The position numbers were made by a program, and so were the translations under genes. Source: Sphaerisporangium rubeum (GTDB lineage: Bacteria > Actinomycetota > Actinomycetes > Streptosporangiales > Streptosporangiaceae). Taken from it: 64,000 nucleotides of DNA. Of this stretch, positions 28,384-38,631 are shown in pieces. The DNA lies in assembly GCF_014207705.1 (NCBI RefSeq), contig NZ_JACHIU010000001.1:5262501-5326500 (forward strand). Direction: 5' to 3'. The notes beneath the pieces are model-generated. The model searched no databases, had not been told where the DNA came from, and saw nothing but the letters and a program-made list of their open reading frames with translations. The stretch's first letter is position 1. Each line of letters opens with the position of its first letter.

Positions 28384-28888
28384 TGGGGGGTCTCCTGATC
28401 TCATCCGCACTGACGTGCGATGACGGCACCGCCCGGATCATGGCCGGGCGATTCAGTTCAGTTACGTTATTTCACAGGTCGGCTCGGTGTACAGGGTTAT
28501 TGAGAAGAACACCGGTTCGTCTCCCCTGTCCTCGACGGGACCACCAGCACCCCGCCATGACGAAACTCCGCTCCCCAGCGACCACCGGCGTCGATCGCGC
28601 CCCTGCCGTAGCAGCAGTCACAAGCGTCGTCATGCGAAACCAGCGCCAGAATGTCTTGGTTAGGGTTTCCATATCGTAGCAATAACAGAGGCGCACCGGC
28701 CACAGCGCTTTTCCAGGGCCTCTGCGAGCTTTACCGCATATGTCAGGCTTTGCGGCGTTTCATCCTCTTCGTCACGCTACGGAAGGACGGACCCGCTTGC
28801 GCAGTGAAATGATCTTACTCCGTCACCGTGTAGCCTGCGTCGAGAGCGTGTTCTACTCGACGACCAATAGGCGGGCCCGGGAGTTGCC
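28384..28888. other. Divergent intergenic region between hutI and the stressosome operon
   Basis: On the minus strand, TGTACA (28493-28488) and TAACGT (28469-28464) with an 18-bp spacer could be the hutI promoter. An open frame at 28497-28703 (minus) contains DILALVSHDDACDCCYG and might be a small gene, but lacks a clear Shine-Dalgarno. On the + strand I find no convincing promoter for rsbR. Confidence 0.35.
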
Positions 28889-29752
28889 TTGACCGTGCAG
28901 GACCATACCAGCAGGAGCCACGTCCAGGAGCTGATGCGCGACCGGGAGGACCAGATCCTCCAGCGCTGGGTCGAGATCTCCACCCAGCCGCTGCGCGGCC
29001 GCATCAGTGACATCGACGCGCGCAAGGAGCTCCAGGAGATCTACCGCGCCTTCCTGCGGTCGTTCTCCGACACCGACGGCGCCTCCGAGTTGCACGGGCT
29101 CCTTTCCGACCTGTCACGTACCCGTGCGCGCCAGGGTTTCACACCGAGGGAGACCGCGGTCACGGTCTTCGGGCTGAAGGAAGCGGTCTACGAGTCGGTG
29201 GAGGCCCATGGCGGCGAGGAGGCCCTGCGTGGTTTCGTCTGGCTGTCGCGCTCCATCGACGACCTCGGGTTGCTGACGTTCGAGACCTACGCCGCCGCGC
29301 GCGAGAAGATCATCACCGATCAGGCCGAAGAGCTGCTGGAGTTGTCCACCCCGGTGGTGAAACTGTGGGAGGGCATCGTCGGCGTGCCGCTCATCGGCAC
29401 GCTGGACTCGGCGCGCACCCAGGTCGTCATGGAGAAGCTGCTGCAGACGCTGGTGGACACCGGTTCGGAGTACGCGGTGATCGACATCACCGGCGTGCCG
29501 GCCGTGGACACCGAGGTGGCCCAGCACCTCCTCAAAACCGTGATGGCGGCCCGGCTGATGGGTGCCAACTGCGTCATCTCCGGCATACGTCCGCAGATCG
29601 CGCACACCATCGTCACCCTCGGCATCGAGTTCGGCGACATCGTCACCAAGGCCTCGCTCGCGGACGCCTTGGCGTACGTGCTGCGGCAGAGCGGCGTCCA
29701 GATCACCTCCAAGGTCAAGTCCCGGATCGCGGTGCGGACCGAGGAGGCCTGA
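28889..29752 (+). CDS. rsbR: RsbR-type stressosome scaffold/co-antagonist
   Basis: A 287-residue stressosome protein: an N-terminal helical RsbRD-type sensor domain (about 1-150, REDQILQRWVEISTQPLRG) and a C-terminal STAS domain (about 158-280). Both threonines phosphorylated by RsbT in Bacillus RsbRA have equivalents: T171 in VPLIGTLDSAR and T208 in VPAVDTEVAQH. STAS core motifs (EYAVIDITGVPAVDT, LMGANCVISGIRPQIAHTIV) are intact. It begins with TTG 28889 after a GGGAG Shine-Dalgarno; GTG 28895 is an alternative. It is the first gene of a six-gene operon and shares one base with rsbS (TGATG). Confidence 0.92.
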   Translation: MTVQDHTSRSHVQELMRDREDQILQRWVEISTQPLRGRISDIDARKELQEIYRAFLRSFSDTDGASELHGLLSDLSRTRARQGFTPRETAVTVFGLKEAVYESVEAHGGEEALRGFVWLSRSIDDLGLLTFETYAAAREKIITDQAEELLELSTPVVKLWEGIVGVPLIGTLDSARTQVVMEKLLQTLVDTGSEYAVIDITGVPAVDTEVAQHLLKTVMAARLMGANCVISGIRPQIAHTIVTLGIEFGDIVTKASLADALAYVLRQSGVQITSKVKSRIAVRTEEA

Positions 29753-30141
29753 TGGACCGCGTCCCCATCCTCAAGATCGGCGACATCCTGCTCGTCTCCA
29801 TCCAGGGCGACCTCGACGATCACACGGTGCTGACCCTGCAAGAGGACATCGCGGACAAGGTGGTCAGCACCGGCGCGATCGGCCTGATCATCGACATCAC
29901 CGCAGTGGAGATCGTCGACTCGTTCGTGGGCCGCATGCTGTCGACCATCGCCGGCATGGCGCGCATGCTCGACGCCGACACCATTGTCGTCGGCATGCGA
30001 CCGGCGGTCGCGATCACACTGGTCGAACTGGGCCTGACCCTCGGCGGCCTGCGCACGGCGCTCGACCTGGAGAAAGGCATCGCCATGCTGAACCAGGGCG
30101 CCGCCACCCCTGCGGATGATCTGTCAGCGGTCGGTCCGTGA
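29752..30141 (+). CDS. rsbS: RsbS-type stressosome STAS protein
   Basis: A 129-residue single STAS domain. It aligns through its length with Bacillus RsbS (VPILKIGDILLVSIQGDLDD) and keeps the phospho-acceptor serine, here S57 in VEIVDSFVGRML, equivalent to RsbS S59. ADTIVVGMRPAVAITLVELG is also conserved. RsbS and RsbR co-assemble into the stressosome core and hold RsbT until phosphorylated. A GAGGAGG Shine-Dalgarno overlaps the end of rsbR. It overlaps rsbT by 4 nt. Confidence 0.93.
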   Translation: MDRVPILKIGDILLVSIQGDLDDHTVLTLQEDIADKVVSTGAIGLIIDITAVEIVDSFVGRMLSTIAGMARMLDADTIVVGMRPAVAITLVELGLTLGGLRTALDLEKGIAMLNQGAATPADDLSAVGP

Positions 30142-30560
30142 GCGTCCCTTCCGCGACCGGGACCGTCCTGGAACTCGCCATCAGTTCCAACGACGACGTG
30201 GTGATCGTGCGGCAGCGGGTCCGGGCCAGTGCCATCGAGCTCGGGCTGTCCCTCGTGGACCAGACCAAGGTGGTCACCGCGGCGAGCGAGCTCGCCAGGA
30301 ACACCCTGGTGCACGCGGGAGGCGGCCGCGCACGCATCGAGGTCCTCCAGCAGCCCGGCGGCCGCAAGGGCCTGCGCCTGACGTTCAGCGACGACGGGCC
30401 CGGCATCCCCGACATCCGGCTGGCGCTGACCGACGGGTGGACCAGCGGCAGCGGTCTCGGCCTCGGCCTGAGCGGCAGCAAACGGCTCGTCGACGAGTTC
30501 GACCTGGACTCCGAGCCCGGCCGGGGAACGGTCGTGACGGTGACGAAGTGGACGCGCTGA
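30138..30560 (+). CDS. rsbT: RsbT-type serine/threonine kinase
   Basis: A 140-residue GHKL-type kinase that phosphorylates RsbR and RsbS and, when released, activates a downstream phosphatase. It shows DVVIVRQRVRASAIELGLSL, the N-box SELARNTLVHAGGG, the G1 box FSDDGPGIPD and the G2 box GSGLGLGLSGSKRLVDEF, ending RGTVVTVTKW. GTG 30138 overlaps the rsbS stop. The following gene overlaps its end by 13 nt. Confidence 0.93.
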   Translation: MSVPSATGTVLELAISSNDDVVIVRQRVRASAIELGLSLVDQTKVVTAASELARNTLVHAGGGRARIEVLQQPGGRKGLRLTFSDDGPGIPDIRLALTDGWTSGSGLGLGLSGSKRLVDEFDLDSEPGRGTVVTVTKWTR

Positions 30561-31555
30561 TCCCGAGGCAGGACCAGTGGCTGAGGATGGAGGACGCGAG
30601 CGCCATCGGCGCCGCCCGCCGGATCGCCACCGCGCTCGCCTCCGCGGGAGGCTTCGACGACGAGCGGACCGGCCGGGTCGGTGTCGCGGTCAGTGAGGCG
30701 GCCTCCAACCTCGTCAAGCACGCCGACGCCGGGACCATGCTGATCCGGCCGCACCCCGAGGCCGCGACCACCATCGAGATCGTCTGCGTGGACGAGGGCC
30801 CCGGCATGGCCGACATCGTCGCCAGGACGCGGGACGGCTACTCCACCGCCGGCACCCTCGGCATCGGCCTCGGCGCCATCTCGAGGCTGACCGACGCCTG
30901 GGACGTCGACTCGCGTCCCGGCCGCGGCACGGTGCTCAGCATGAGCTTCCACAAGCCGGGAAGCGCCGCCGCCGGCACGCGCGAGTGCGGGCTGTACCGG
31001 CCGGTCGGCGACGAGGTCGCCTGCGGCGACGCGTTCGCGGTGCGTGACGCGGGGGACACGATGACCGCCATCGTGTGCGACGGCCTCGGTCACGGCATCG
31101 CCGCCGCGGCGGCGTCCGCCGAGGCGGTGCGCGTCTTCCGCTCCTTCCCCGACGTCTCCCCCGGCACGGTCGTCACGCGGGTGCACGAGGCGCTCGGCGG
31201 CACGAGAGGCGGAGCGGTGGCCGTCGTCCGCGTCGATCGGGTGAGCCGTAAAGCCGTGTACGCCGGAGTCGGCAACATCTCGGGGTGGATCGTGCGTGCC
31301 GACGGCAGGCAGGGCATGGTGTCGGTCCCCGGCATCGCGGGCCATCGCGCGCGCGGCGTACGCGAGGCGACCTACGAGCTTCCCGAGCACGGCGTCGTGG
31401 TGATGCACTCCGACGGCCTGACCGACCGCTGGTCCCTGCAGTCCTACCCCGGCCTGCTGACGCATACCGCGCCGGTGCTCGCCGGCACGCTCCTGCGCGA
31501 CTGGGCCGTGCGCCGCGACGACGCGTGCGTGCTGGTGATCCGGGCGGAGCGATGA
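30548..31555 (+). CDS. GHKL ATPase fused to SpoIIE/PP2C phosphatase (RsbX-like)
   Basis: A 335-residue two-domain protein. Residues 1-135 are an anti-sigma-factor-type ATPase domain (SEAASNLVKHADAGTML, DEGPGMADI, TLGIGLGAISRLTDAW). Residues about 145-335 are a SpoIIE-like phosphatase (GDAFAVRDAGDTMTAIVCDG, GHGIAAAAASAEAVRVF, HSDGLTDRWSL, RRDDACVLVI). In Bacillus, RsbX dephosphorylates RsbR/RsbS and resets the stressosome; the added kinase-like domain could both phosphorylate and dephosphorylate. GTG 30548 lies inside the rsbT end; ATG 30587 is a shorter option. Confidence 0.87.
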   Translation: MDALIPRQDQWLRMEDASAIGAARRIATALASAGGFDDERTGRVGVAVSEAASNLVKHADAGTMLIRPHPEAATTIEIVCVDEGPGMADIVARTRDGYSTAGTLGIGLGAISRLTDAWDVDSRPGRGTVLSMSFHKPGSAAAGTRECGLYRPVGDEVACGDAFAVRDAGDTMTAIVCDGLGHGIAAAAASAEAVRVFRSFPDVSPGTVVTRVHEALGGTRGGAVAVVRVDRVSRKAVYAGVGNISGWIVRADGRQGMVSVPGIAGHRARGVREATYELPEHGVVVMHSDGLTDRWSLQSYPGLLTHTAPVLAGTLLRDWAVRRDDACVLVIRAER

Positions 31556-31567
31556 GCGGGGACGGCG

Positions 31568-32974
31568 GTGGCGATGGCCGGTGAGCTGCTGACCACGGTG
31601 GTCCACGACGACCGCGACGTCTTCACCGTGCGCCAGATCGGCCGCGAGGTGGCCGAGGCCGTCGGACTGGACGATCTGGACCGCATCAGGGTCGGCACCG
31701 CGCTCAGCGAGGTGGGCCGTGAGCTCGTCGCCGGTTCCCGGGACGCGCACATCGCGTTCCGCGTGGAATCCGCCGTGCTGATCGTGGAGATCACCTATAC
31801 GGCCGGCCGGCAGAGCATCCCACCGGCCGGGGTCATGCTGGCGAGCCGGTTGATGGACGATGTCAGGCATGACACCGGGGTGCGCACCATCACGATGACC
31901 AAGAGGATCGCGAACGGCCGCGCGCCGGGTGATGAGGTGCTCGGCGAGCTGAGGGCCCGCATGACCGATTCGGCCCCCACCGGCGTGCTCGACGAGCTGC
32001 GGCAGCAGAACCGCGAGCTCGCGGCGGCGCTTGATGACGCGCAGGCCCAGCGCGAGCGCCTCCTCCAGCTGAACGCCGAGCTGGAGGAGACCAACGCCGG
32101 CGTGCTCGCGCTGTACAACCAGCTGTCCGAGGAGCTGGAGGAGACCAACCGCGGCGTGGTGGCCCTGTACGCCGAGCTGGACGAGAAGTCGGCGCAGCTG
32201 CGGGAGGCCAGCGAGGCCAGGAACCGTTTCTGGGCGACCATCAGCCATGAGCTGCGCACCCCGCTCAACTCGGTGATCGGCCTTGTGCGGCTGCTGCTCG
32301 GCCCGGGTGGCGATTCCCTCACCGAGGAACAGCAGCTGCAGATCGAGCTGATCGGTTCCTCGGCGCAGACCCTGCTGGCCCTGGTCAGCGAGCTGCTCGA
32401 CATGGCCAAGGCCGAGTCGGGCCGGATCACCCCCACCTGGTCGCAGGTCGACCTGACGGACATGGCCGAGCGGCTGCGCATGACGCTGCGTCCCACCAGC
32501 GGCGCCGACACGGTGCGGCTGGTGGTGGACGTGTCAGGGGGGCCCCGCGTACTGGTGACCGACGAGGTGCTGCTGACCCGCATCCTGCGCAACCTGCTGT
32601 CCAACGCGCTGAAGTTCACCGAGGCGGGTGAGGTGAGCATGTCGGCGCGGCTGGACGGCGACGACATCGTCTTCGTGGTCGCCGACACCGGCATCGGCAT
32701 CCCGCGCGAGTACCAGCAGCGGGTGTTCGAGGAGTTCTACCAGGTCCCCGGCACCGCCGCGCTGAACGGCCGCGGCACCGGGCTCGGTCTGCCGTACGCG
32801 CGGCGACTGACCGAGGCGCTTGGCGGTACGCTGCATCTGTCCAGCACGCCGGGCTCTGGCACCTCGGTCACGGTCCGGCTGCCGCTCGTGTCGGACGCGC
32901 CGGGTGACGGCATCCCCGGCACATCCGCCGGCACCTCCGGCCCCGGCGAACCTGACACCCCCGGGGAGGGATGA
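31568..32974 (+). CDS. Histidine kinase with N-terminal degenerate RsbT-like domain and coiled coil
   Basis: A 468-residue cytoplasmic kinase; no transmembrane segment. Residues 1-125 resemble a GHKL/RsbT domain without clear ATP-binding boxes (VRQIGREVAEAVGLDDLDRI, ALSEVGRELV). A long coiled coil (140-215) contains two ELEETN(A/R)GV repeats. HisKA has the phospho-acceptor H227 in FWATISHELRTPLNS, and HATPase_c shows NLLSNALKFTE, ADTGIGIP and GRGTGLGLPYAR. GTG 31568 or ATG 31574 may start translation. It overlaps the next gene by 4 nt, which supplies a receiver domain and makes a natural partner. Confidence 0.9.
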   Translation: MAMAGELLTTVVHDDRDVFTVRQIGREVAEAVGLDDLDRIRVGTALSEVGRELVAGSRDAHIAFRVESAVLIVEITYTAGRQSIPPAGVMLASRLMDDVRHDTGVRTITMTKRIANGRAPGDEVLGELRARMTDSAPTGVLDELRQQNRELAAALDDAQAQRERLLQLNAELEETNAGVLALYNQLSEELEETNRGVVALYAELDEKSAQLREASEARNRFWATISHELRTPLNSVIGLVRLLLGPGGDSLTEEQQLQIELIGSSAQTLLALVSELLDMAKAESGRITPTWSQVDLTDMAERLRMTLRPTSGADTVRLVVDVSGGPRVLVTDEVLLTRILRNLLSNALKFTEAGEVSMSARLDGDDIVFVVADTGIGIPREYQQRVFEEFYQVPGTAALNGRGTGLGLPYARRLTEALGGTLHLSSTPGSGTSVTVRLPLVSDAPGDGIPGTSAGTSGPGEPDTPGEG

Positions 32975-34554
32975 TGGCCACGGAGTCACCCGGCACCGTC
33001 CTCGTCGTCGACGACACCCCCACCAAGCGTTACATCCTCGGCAGCTGGCTGCGCCGCGCGGGGCACCACGTGGTCGAGGCGAGCGGCGGCCAGGAAGCGC
33101 TCACCCTGGTGCGCGAGATCCTCCCCGACGTGGTCGTGCTGGACGTCCGGCTGCCCGACATCGACGGTTACGAGGTGTGCGAGCGCATCAAGGCCGACCC
33201 CGAGACCGCCGCGCTGCCGGTGCTGCAGATCTCCGCGCACGCCATCGGCGCGGCCGAACGCACCCTTGGTCTCGACCGCGGCGCCGACGCGTACATGGCG
33301 GAGCCGATCGAGCCCGAGGAGTTCATCGCCACGGTGCACGCGGCGCTGCGCTACTCCCGGGCCCGCACCCGGGCCGAGCGCATCGCGCACCGGCTGCGAC
33401 GTCTCACCCAGATCACCCTGGAGATCAACGCCACCAGGACGTTCGGCGAGCTGATGAGCGTCGCCGTCGAAGGCACCGCGAACGTGCTCGAACGGCGCAG
33501 CGGCGCGCTGGCGATGGCGCTGGACGGCGTGGTCCGCCGGTACACGGCGCTGGAGCCGGGCCGTCCCGCCGCGCGGCTCGGCGCGCCGGCCGACATCCTC
33601 GACAGGGTGTCGCTGCTGACGCTCGGCGAGTCGGCCGGCACCGCCGAGCTGTCGCTGACCGAGGAACGGTGGCGGGAGATCCTGCCGGAGTCCGACACGC
33701 GGGGGGACATCACGGGGGTGCTGTCCCGCACCAAGAGCGGCCATGATCCGGTGTTCCTCGGGGTCGAAGGCACGAAGCCGCTGGACTCCGACGAGCTGGA
33801 CATCCTCAAGCAGCTCGGTCAGGCCATCGCGCTGGCAGTGGACGCGCTGCGCGCCTACGCCGAGGAGCACCTGATCGCGCTCACCCTGCAGCGCAGCTTC
33901 CTGCCGGCCAAGGTGCCCCAGGTCCCCGGCCTGGAGCTCGCGGTGCGCTACCAGCCGGCGGTGGACAACGTCGAGGTCGGCGGCGACTTCTACGAGGTCA
34001 CGCCGCTCGGCGACCGGCTGCTCGTCGGGATCGGCGACGTGCAGGGCCATTCGCTGCACGCGGCCACGGTCATGGCCGAGCTGCGGCACGGCCTGCGCGC
34101 TCTGGCCGTCGAGGGCTGCGACCTCGGCGCGATCCTCGGACGGCTCAACGACATGCTGCGCCTCCACCATCCGAGCATGACGGCCACCGTCTGCCTGATG
34201 CTGATCGACCCCAAGGACGGCTCGGTCGAGATGGCCAACGCCGGCCACATCCCCCCGGTGATCATCGGAGACGGCCAGGCGCACTACCACGGCTGGGGCA
34301 ACCTGCTCATCGGGGCCGCGCCTGAGCGGTACCGCGTGGACCGGTTCTCCCTTCCGGACAAGGGTGCGCTGCTGTTGTTCACCGACGGCCTCATCGAGGA
34401 CCGCGACGTGCCGCTCGACAAGAGCATGGAGGTCGTGCGGCAGCTGTCCATGGCGTTCGACCGGGATCCGGAGCTGTTCTGCGACCGCCTCATCGACCAC
34501 TTCGGGGCCCGCGAGGACGACGTGGCCGTGGTCGCCCTGCGCCGCACGACCTGA
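32971..34554 (+). CDS. Receiver-GAF-SpoIIE phosphatase response regulator
   Basis: A 527-residue protein: a REC domain at about 8-125 with acidic pair D14-D15 and phospho-acceptor D58 (VVVLDVRLPD), a GAF-like domain at about 150-290, and a SpoIIE/PP2C phosphatase at about 300-527 (LQRSFLPAKVPQVPGLELAV, GGDFYEV, GDVQGHS, FTDGLIEDRD, EDDVAVVAL). This is the RsbU-like output of the operon: phosphorylation by the upstream kinase would control a phosphatase acting on an anti-anti-sigma factor. No such factor is encoded nearby. Starts at ATG 32971 or 32974 just after GGGGAGGG. Confidence 0.92.
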   Translation: MMATESPGTVLVVDDTPTKRYILGSWLRRAGHHVVEASGGQEALTLVREILPDVVVLDVRLPDIDGYEVCERIKADPETAALPVLQISAHAIGAAERTLGLDRGADAYMAEPIEPEEFIATVHAALRYSRARTRAERIAHRLRRLTQITLEINATRTFGELMSVAVEGTANVLERRSGALAMALDGVVRRYTALEPGRPAARLGAPADILDRVSLLTLGESAGTAELSLTEERWREILPESDTRGDITGVLSRTKSGHDPVFLGVEGTKPLDSDELDILKQLGQAIALAVDALRAYAEEHLIALTLQRSFLPAKVPQVPGLELAVRYQPAVDNVEVGGDFYEVTPLGDRLLVGIGDVQGHSLHAATVMAELRHGLRALAVEGCDLGAILGRLNDMLRLHHPSMTATVCLMLIDPKDGSVEMANAGHIPPVIIGDGQAHYHGWGNLLIGAAPERYRVDRFSLPDKGALLLFTDGLIEDRDVPLDKSMEVVRQLSMAFDRDPELFCDRLIDHFGAREDDVAVVALRRTT

Positions 34555-34563
34555 AACGCCGGA

Positions 34564-34602
34564 AGGACCGGCAGGGATACCCCTGACCGGCCCTTCGGTC
34601 CT
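34564..34602. terminator. Shared terminator between the stressosome operon and hflX
   Basis: AGGACCG (34564-34570) pairs with CGGTCCT (34596-34602), and an inner CCGGCAGGG / CCCTGACCGG can pair with one bulge. It lies between two convergent stops, so it may work both ways. Confidence 0.5.
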
Positions 34603-34611
34603 ACGCGGTGT

Positions 34612-36069
34612 CTAAACGGTCTCGACGGGCTTGGCGACCCGGTCGAGCTCGGCGTGCAACATCGACGGCACCCTGGCGTGCAGGACGGTGCCGTCGCCGG
34701 TGTGGTCCACCGACAGCACCTCACCCTCCTCGTGGGCCCGTGCGACCAGGTCACCCCGGTCGTACGGCACCAGCATGCGCACCTCGTGGTCCAGCCGCGG
34801 CAGTTCCCGCTGGATGACCTCGATCAACTCGGCGATGCCGGCCCCGGTGCGCGCGGACACCACCACGCTGTGCCGCTCAAGCATCCGGAGTCTGGCGAGC
34901 ACGACGGGGTCGGCCGCGTCGGCCTTGTTGACCACGATGATCTCAGGGATGCCTCTGGCCCCCTCGATGTCGGAGAACACCTCGCGTACGGCGGCGATCT
35001 GGGACTCGGGGTCGGGGTGCGAGCCGTCCACGACGTGGAGGATCAGGTCGGCGTCGCCGACCTCCTCCAGAGTGGAGCGGAACGCTTCGACGAGCTGGTG
35101 CGGCAGGTGCCGGACGAACCCGACGGTGTCGGTCAGCGTGAACCGGCGGCCGTCGGGGGTGCGGGCCTGGCGCACGGTCGGGTCGAGGGTGGCGAACAGC
35201 GCGTCCTCCACCAGCACACCGGCACCGGTCAGGCGGTTGAGCAGCGACGACTTGCCGGCGTTGGTGTAGCCGGCGATGGCCACCGACGGCACCTCGCGGG
35301 CCTGGCGCGACGACCGCTTGGTGTCGCGGGCCACGGACATGCCGCCGATCTGGCGCCGCAGCTTGGCCATGCGCTCGCGGATGCGGCGCCGGTCCAGTTC
35401 GATCTTGGTCTCGCCGGGGCCGCGGCCACCGATGCCGACGCCGCCGGCGGCCCGGCCGCCGACCTGGCGCGACAGGTTGCCACCCCAGCCGCGCAGGCGC
35501 GGCAGCAGGTAGCTGAGCTGGGCCAGCTCGACCTGTGCCTTGCCCTCGCGGCTCTTGGCGTGCTGCGCGAAGATGTCGAGGATGAGGGCCGTGCGGTCGA
35601 TGACCTTGACCTTCACGACCTCTTCGAGCTGCCGCAGCTGGCCGGGGGTCAGTTCGCCGTCGCAGATCACGGTGTCGGCGCCGCTCGCGATGACCGTGTC
35701 GCGCAGCTCCTGGGCCTTGCCGGAGCCGATGTAGGTGGCGGTGTCGGGCCGCTGGCGGCGCTGGATGAGGCCTTCCAGGACCACCGATCCCGCGGTCTCG
35801 GCGAGGAGCTTCAGCTCCTGCAGGGAGTTCTCCGCGTCGGTCACAGTGCCGGTCGTCCAGACCCCGACGAGCACGACGCGTTCCAGGCGGAGCTGCCGGT
35901 ACTCGACCTCGGTGATGTCCTGGAGCTCGGTGGAGAGCCCGGCCACCCGGCGGAGCGCCTGGCGCTCCTCCAGCTCGTAGTCGCCGTCGGCGAGGGTCTC
36001 GTAGGGCTCGTTCTGCATGAATGTCGTCTTCGTGGTTATGTCGCGCTCCTCGGCGCTCGTTGGGTTCAC
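34612..36069 (-). CDS. hflX: Ribosome-associated GTPase HflX
   Basis: A 485-residue GTPase that splits stalled ribosomes. The N-terminal HflX domain contains VEYRQLRLERVVLVGVW and ATYIGSGKAQEL, then GGRGPGETKIELDRRRIRER, and the G domain: G1 GYTNAGKSS, G3 DTVGF, G4 NKAD, with a VSARTG G5-like motif. GTG 36069 gives the full frame; ATG 36018 (MQNEPYETLADGD) is equally possible since neither start has a strong Shine-Dalgarno. Related genomes often place hflX close to dapF and miaA; here about 13 kb of other genes separates them. Confidence 0.94.
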   Translation of the reverse strand: MNPTSAEERDITTKTTFMQNEPYETLADGDYELEERQALRRVAGLSTELQDITEVEYRQLRLERVVLVGVWTTGTVTDAENSLQELKLLAETAGSVVLEGLIQRRQRPDTATYIGSGKAQELRDTVIASGADTVICDGELTPGQLRQLEEVVKVKVIDRTALILDIFAQHAKSREGKAQVELAQLSYLLPRLRGWGGNLSRQVGGRAAGGVGIGGRGPGETKIELDRRRIRERMAKLRRQIGGMSVARDTKRSSRQAREVPSVAIAGYTNAGKSSLLNRLTGAGVLVEDALFATLDPTVRQARTPDGRRFTLTDTVGFVRHLPHQLVEAFRSTLEEVGDADLILHVVDGSHPDPESQIAAVREVFSDIEGARGIPEIIVVNKADAADPVVLARLRMLERHSVVVSARTGAGIAELIEVIQRELPRLDHEVRMLVPYDRGDLVARAHEEGEVLSVDHTGDGTVLHARVPSMLHAELDRVAKPVETV

Positions 36070-36171
36070 CGCTTCACACAGTTCAACACTGACGATCCCA
36101 CGGTGTCTTCCCCGATGGTGCCACGCCGTACCAGAGGTTTCACCTCCTTATCACCGGGGTTTGCCCCGGAG

Positions 36172-36870
36172 TCAGGCTTTGAGCACCTTGGCGTCGCCTG
36201 AGCCGGTCTTCAGGATCAGGCGACGCTCCGAGGAGGCGTCGGTGGTGACGTCGACCGTCCGGCTGCCGGAACCGGTCTCCGCGGTCACGTTGTACTCGTC
36301 GGCCGGCACGTGGACGGTGGCGTTGCCGGAGCCGGTGCTGACCTGCACGTCGAACGGCGCGACGGTGAAGCGCAGCTCGACGTCACCGGACCCGGTCTCG
36401 GCGATGGCGCGGTGGCCGGTCAGCCCGTTGGCGTCGATGTCCCCCGAGCCGGTGAAGGCGTCCAGCTCGCCGCTGACCGACCGCAGGGTGATGTCACCGG
36501 AACCGGTCCTCAGCTTGGCGCTCATGCCGTCGGGCAGCTCCACCCGGTAGTCCACGCCGCAGTTCCAGTCGTCGCGCGCGCACTCGTACGACAGGCGCAG
36601 CGTGCCACCGTCCACGGGGTGCTCGCTCTTGGGCTGCTCGCTCTTCCAGTGCATCGTCTCGGTCACCCGGATCCTCTTGCCGGTGCCGCGGACGATCTCG
36701 ATGTCCCCGGCGCCGGTCTGCACGTCGAGCGCGCCGACCCTGCCACCGGTGACGTCGTACGTCTGGCTGTGCTCCTTGGTGGGGGAGGCGATGGTCCGCA
36801 GGCCGCAGCCGCTCAGCACCAGCCCGGCGCACACCACGGCGCCGGCGGCGATCATCGTCGTCTTGGTCAT
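36172..36870 (-). CDS. DUF4097-type beta-helix lipoprotein
   Basis: A 232-residue predicted lipoprotein: signal peptide with lipobox LSGC (Cys22), then repeated TGSGDI/TGAGDI/TGSGNA motifs spaced about 20-25 residues. This is the DUF4097 putative-adhesin pattern and predicts a left- or right-handed beta-solenoid. An insert with two Cys (SYECARDDWNCGV) may be disulfide-bonded. Cell-surface location is expected; function is unknown. ATG 36870 starts the signal peptide; the frame is open far upstream but lies antisense to aceB. It is divergent from aceB. Confidence 0.87.
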   Translation of the reverse strand: MTKTTMIAAGAVVCAGLVLSGCGLRTIASPTKEHSQTYDVTGGRVGALDVQTGAGDIEIVRGTGKRIRVTETMHWKSEQPKSEHPVDGGTLRLSYECARDDWNCGVDYRVELPDGMSAKLRTGSGDITLRSVSGELDAFTGSGDIDANGLTGHRAIAETGSGDVELRFTVAPFDVQVSTGSGNATVHVPADEYNVTAETGSGSRTVDVTTDASSERRLILKTGSGDAKVLKA

Positions 36871-37003
36871 GCTGTGAGGATGCCGTCCGCGTGGCCGCCG
36901 GGTCATCGGGGAAGGCCCCGAGTCGAACCCTGGCCGGACCCTGCCGGGACCCGCGTTGACCCCTGAGACGACCATGAAGTAGCGTCGATTCCGCGATTCA
37001 AAA

Positions 37004-37025
37004 TATAGTTTCCACTTGGTGGAAA
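37004..37025 (+). promoter_or_regulatory. Operator and -10 element of the aceB-glcDEF-iclR operon
   Basis: TTTCCAC-TTG-GTGGAAA (37009-37025) is a perfect 7-bp inverted repeat. It overlaps TATAGT (37004-37009), a likely -10 element, and lies 17 bp before the aceB start. Its arms match the TTTCCA/TGGAAA half-sites used by IclR-family repressors, and an IclR-family gene ends this operon. No good -35 is visible. Confidence 0.65.
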
Positions 37026-37041
37026 AGATGAAGGGAAGCCC

Positions 37042-38627
<1,586 letters not shown>

Positions 38628-38631
<4 letters not shown>

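Noticed and set aside
28889-34554. Direct assignment as the SigB operon
   Set aside because: No sigma factor, RsbW or RsbV gene is in or next to the operon.
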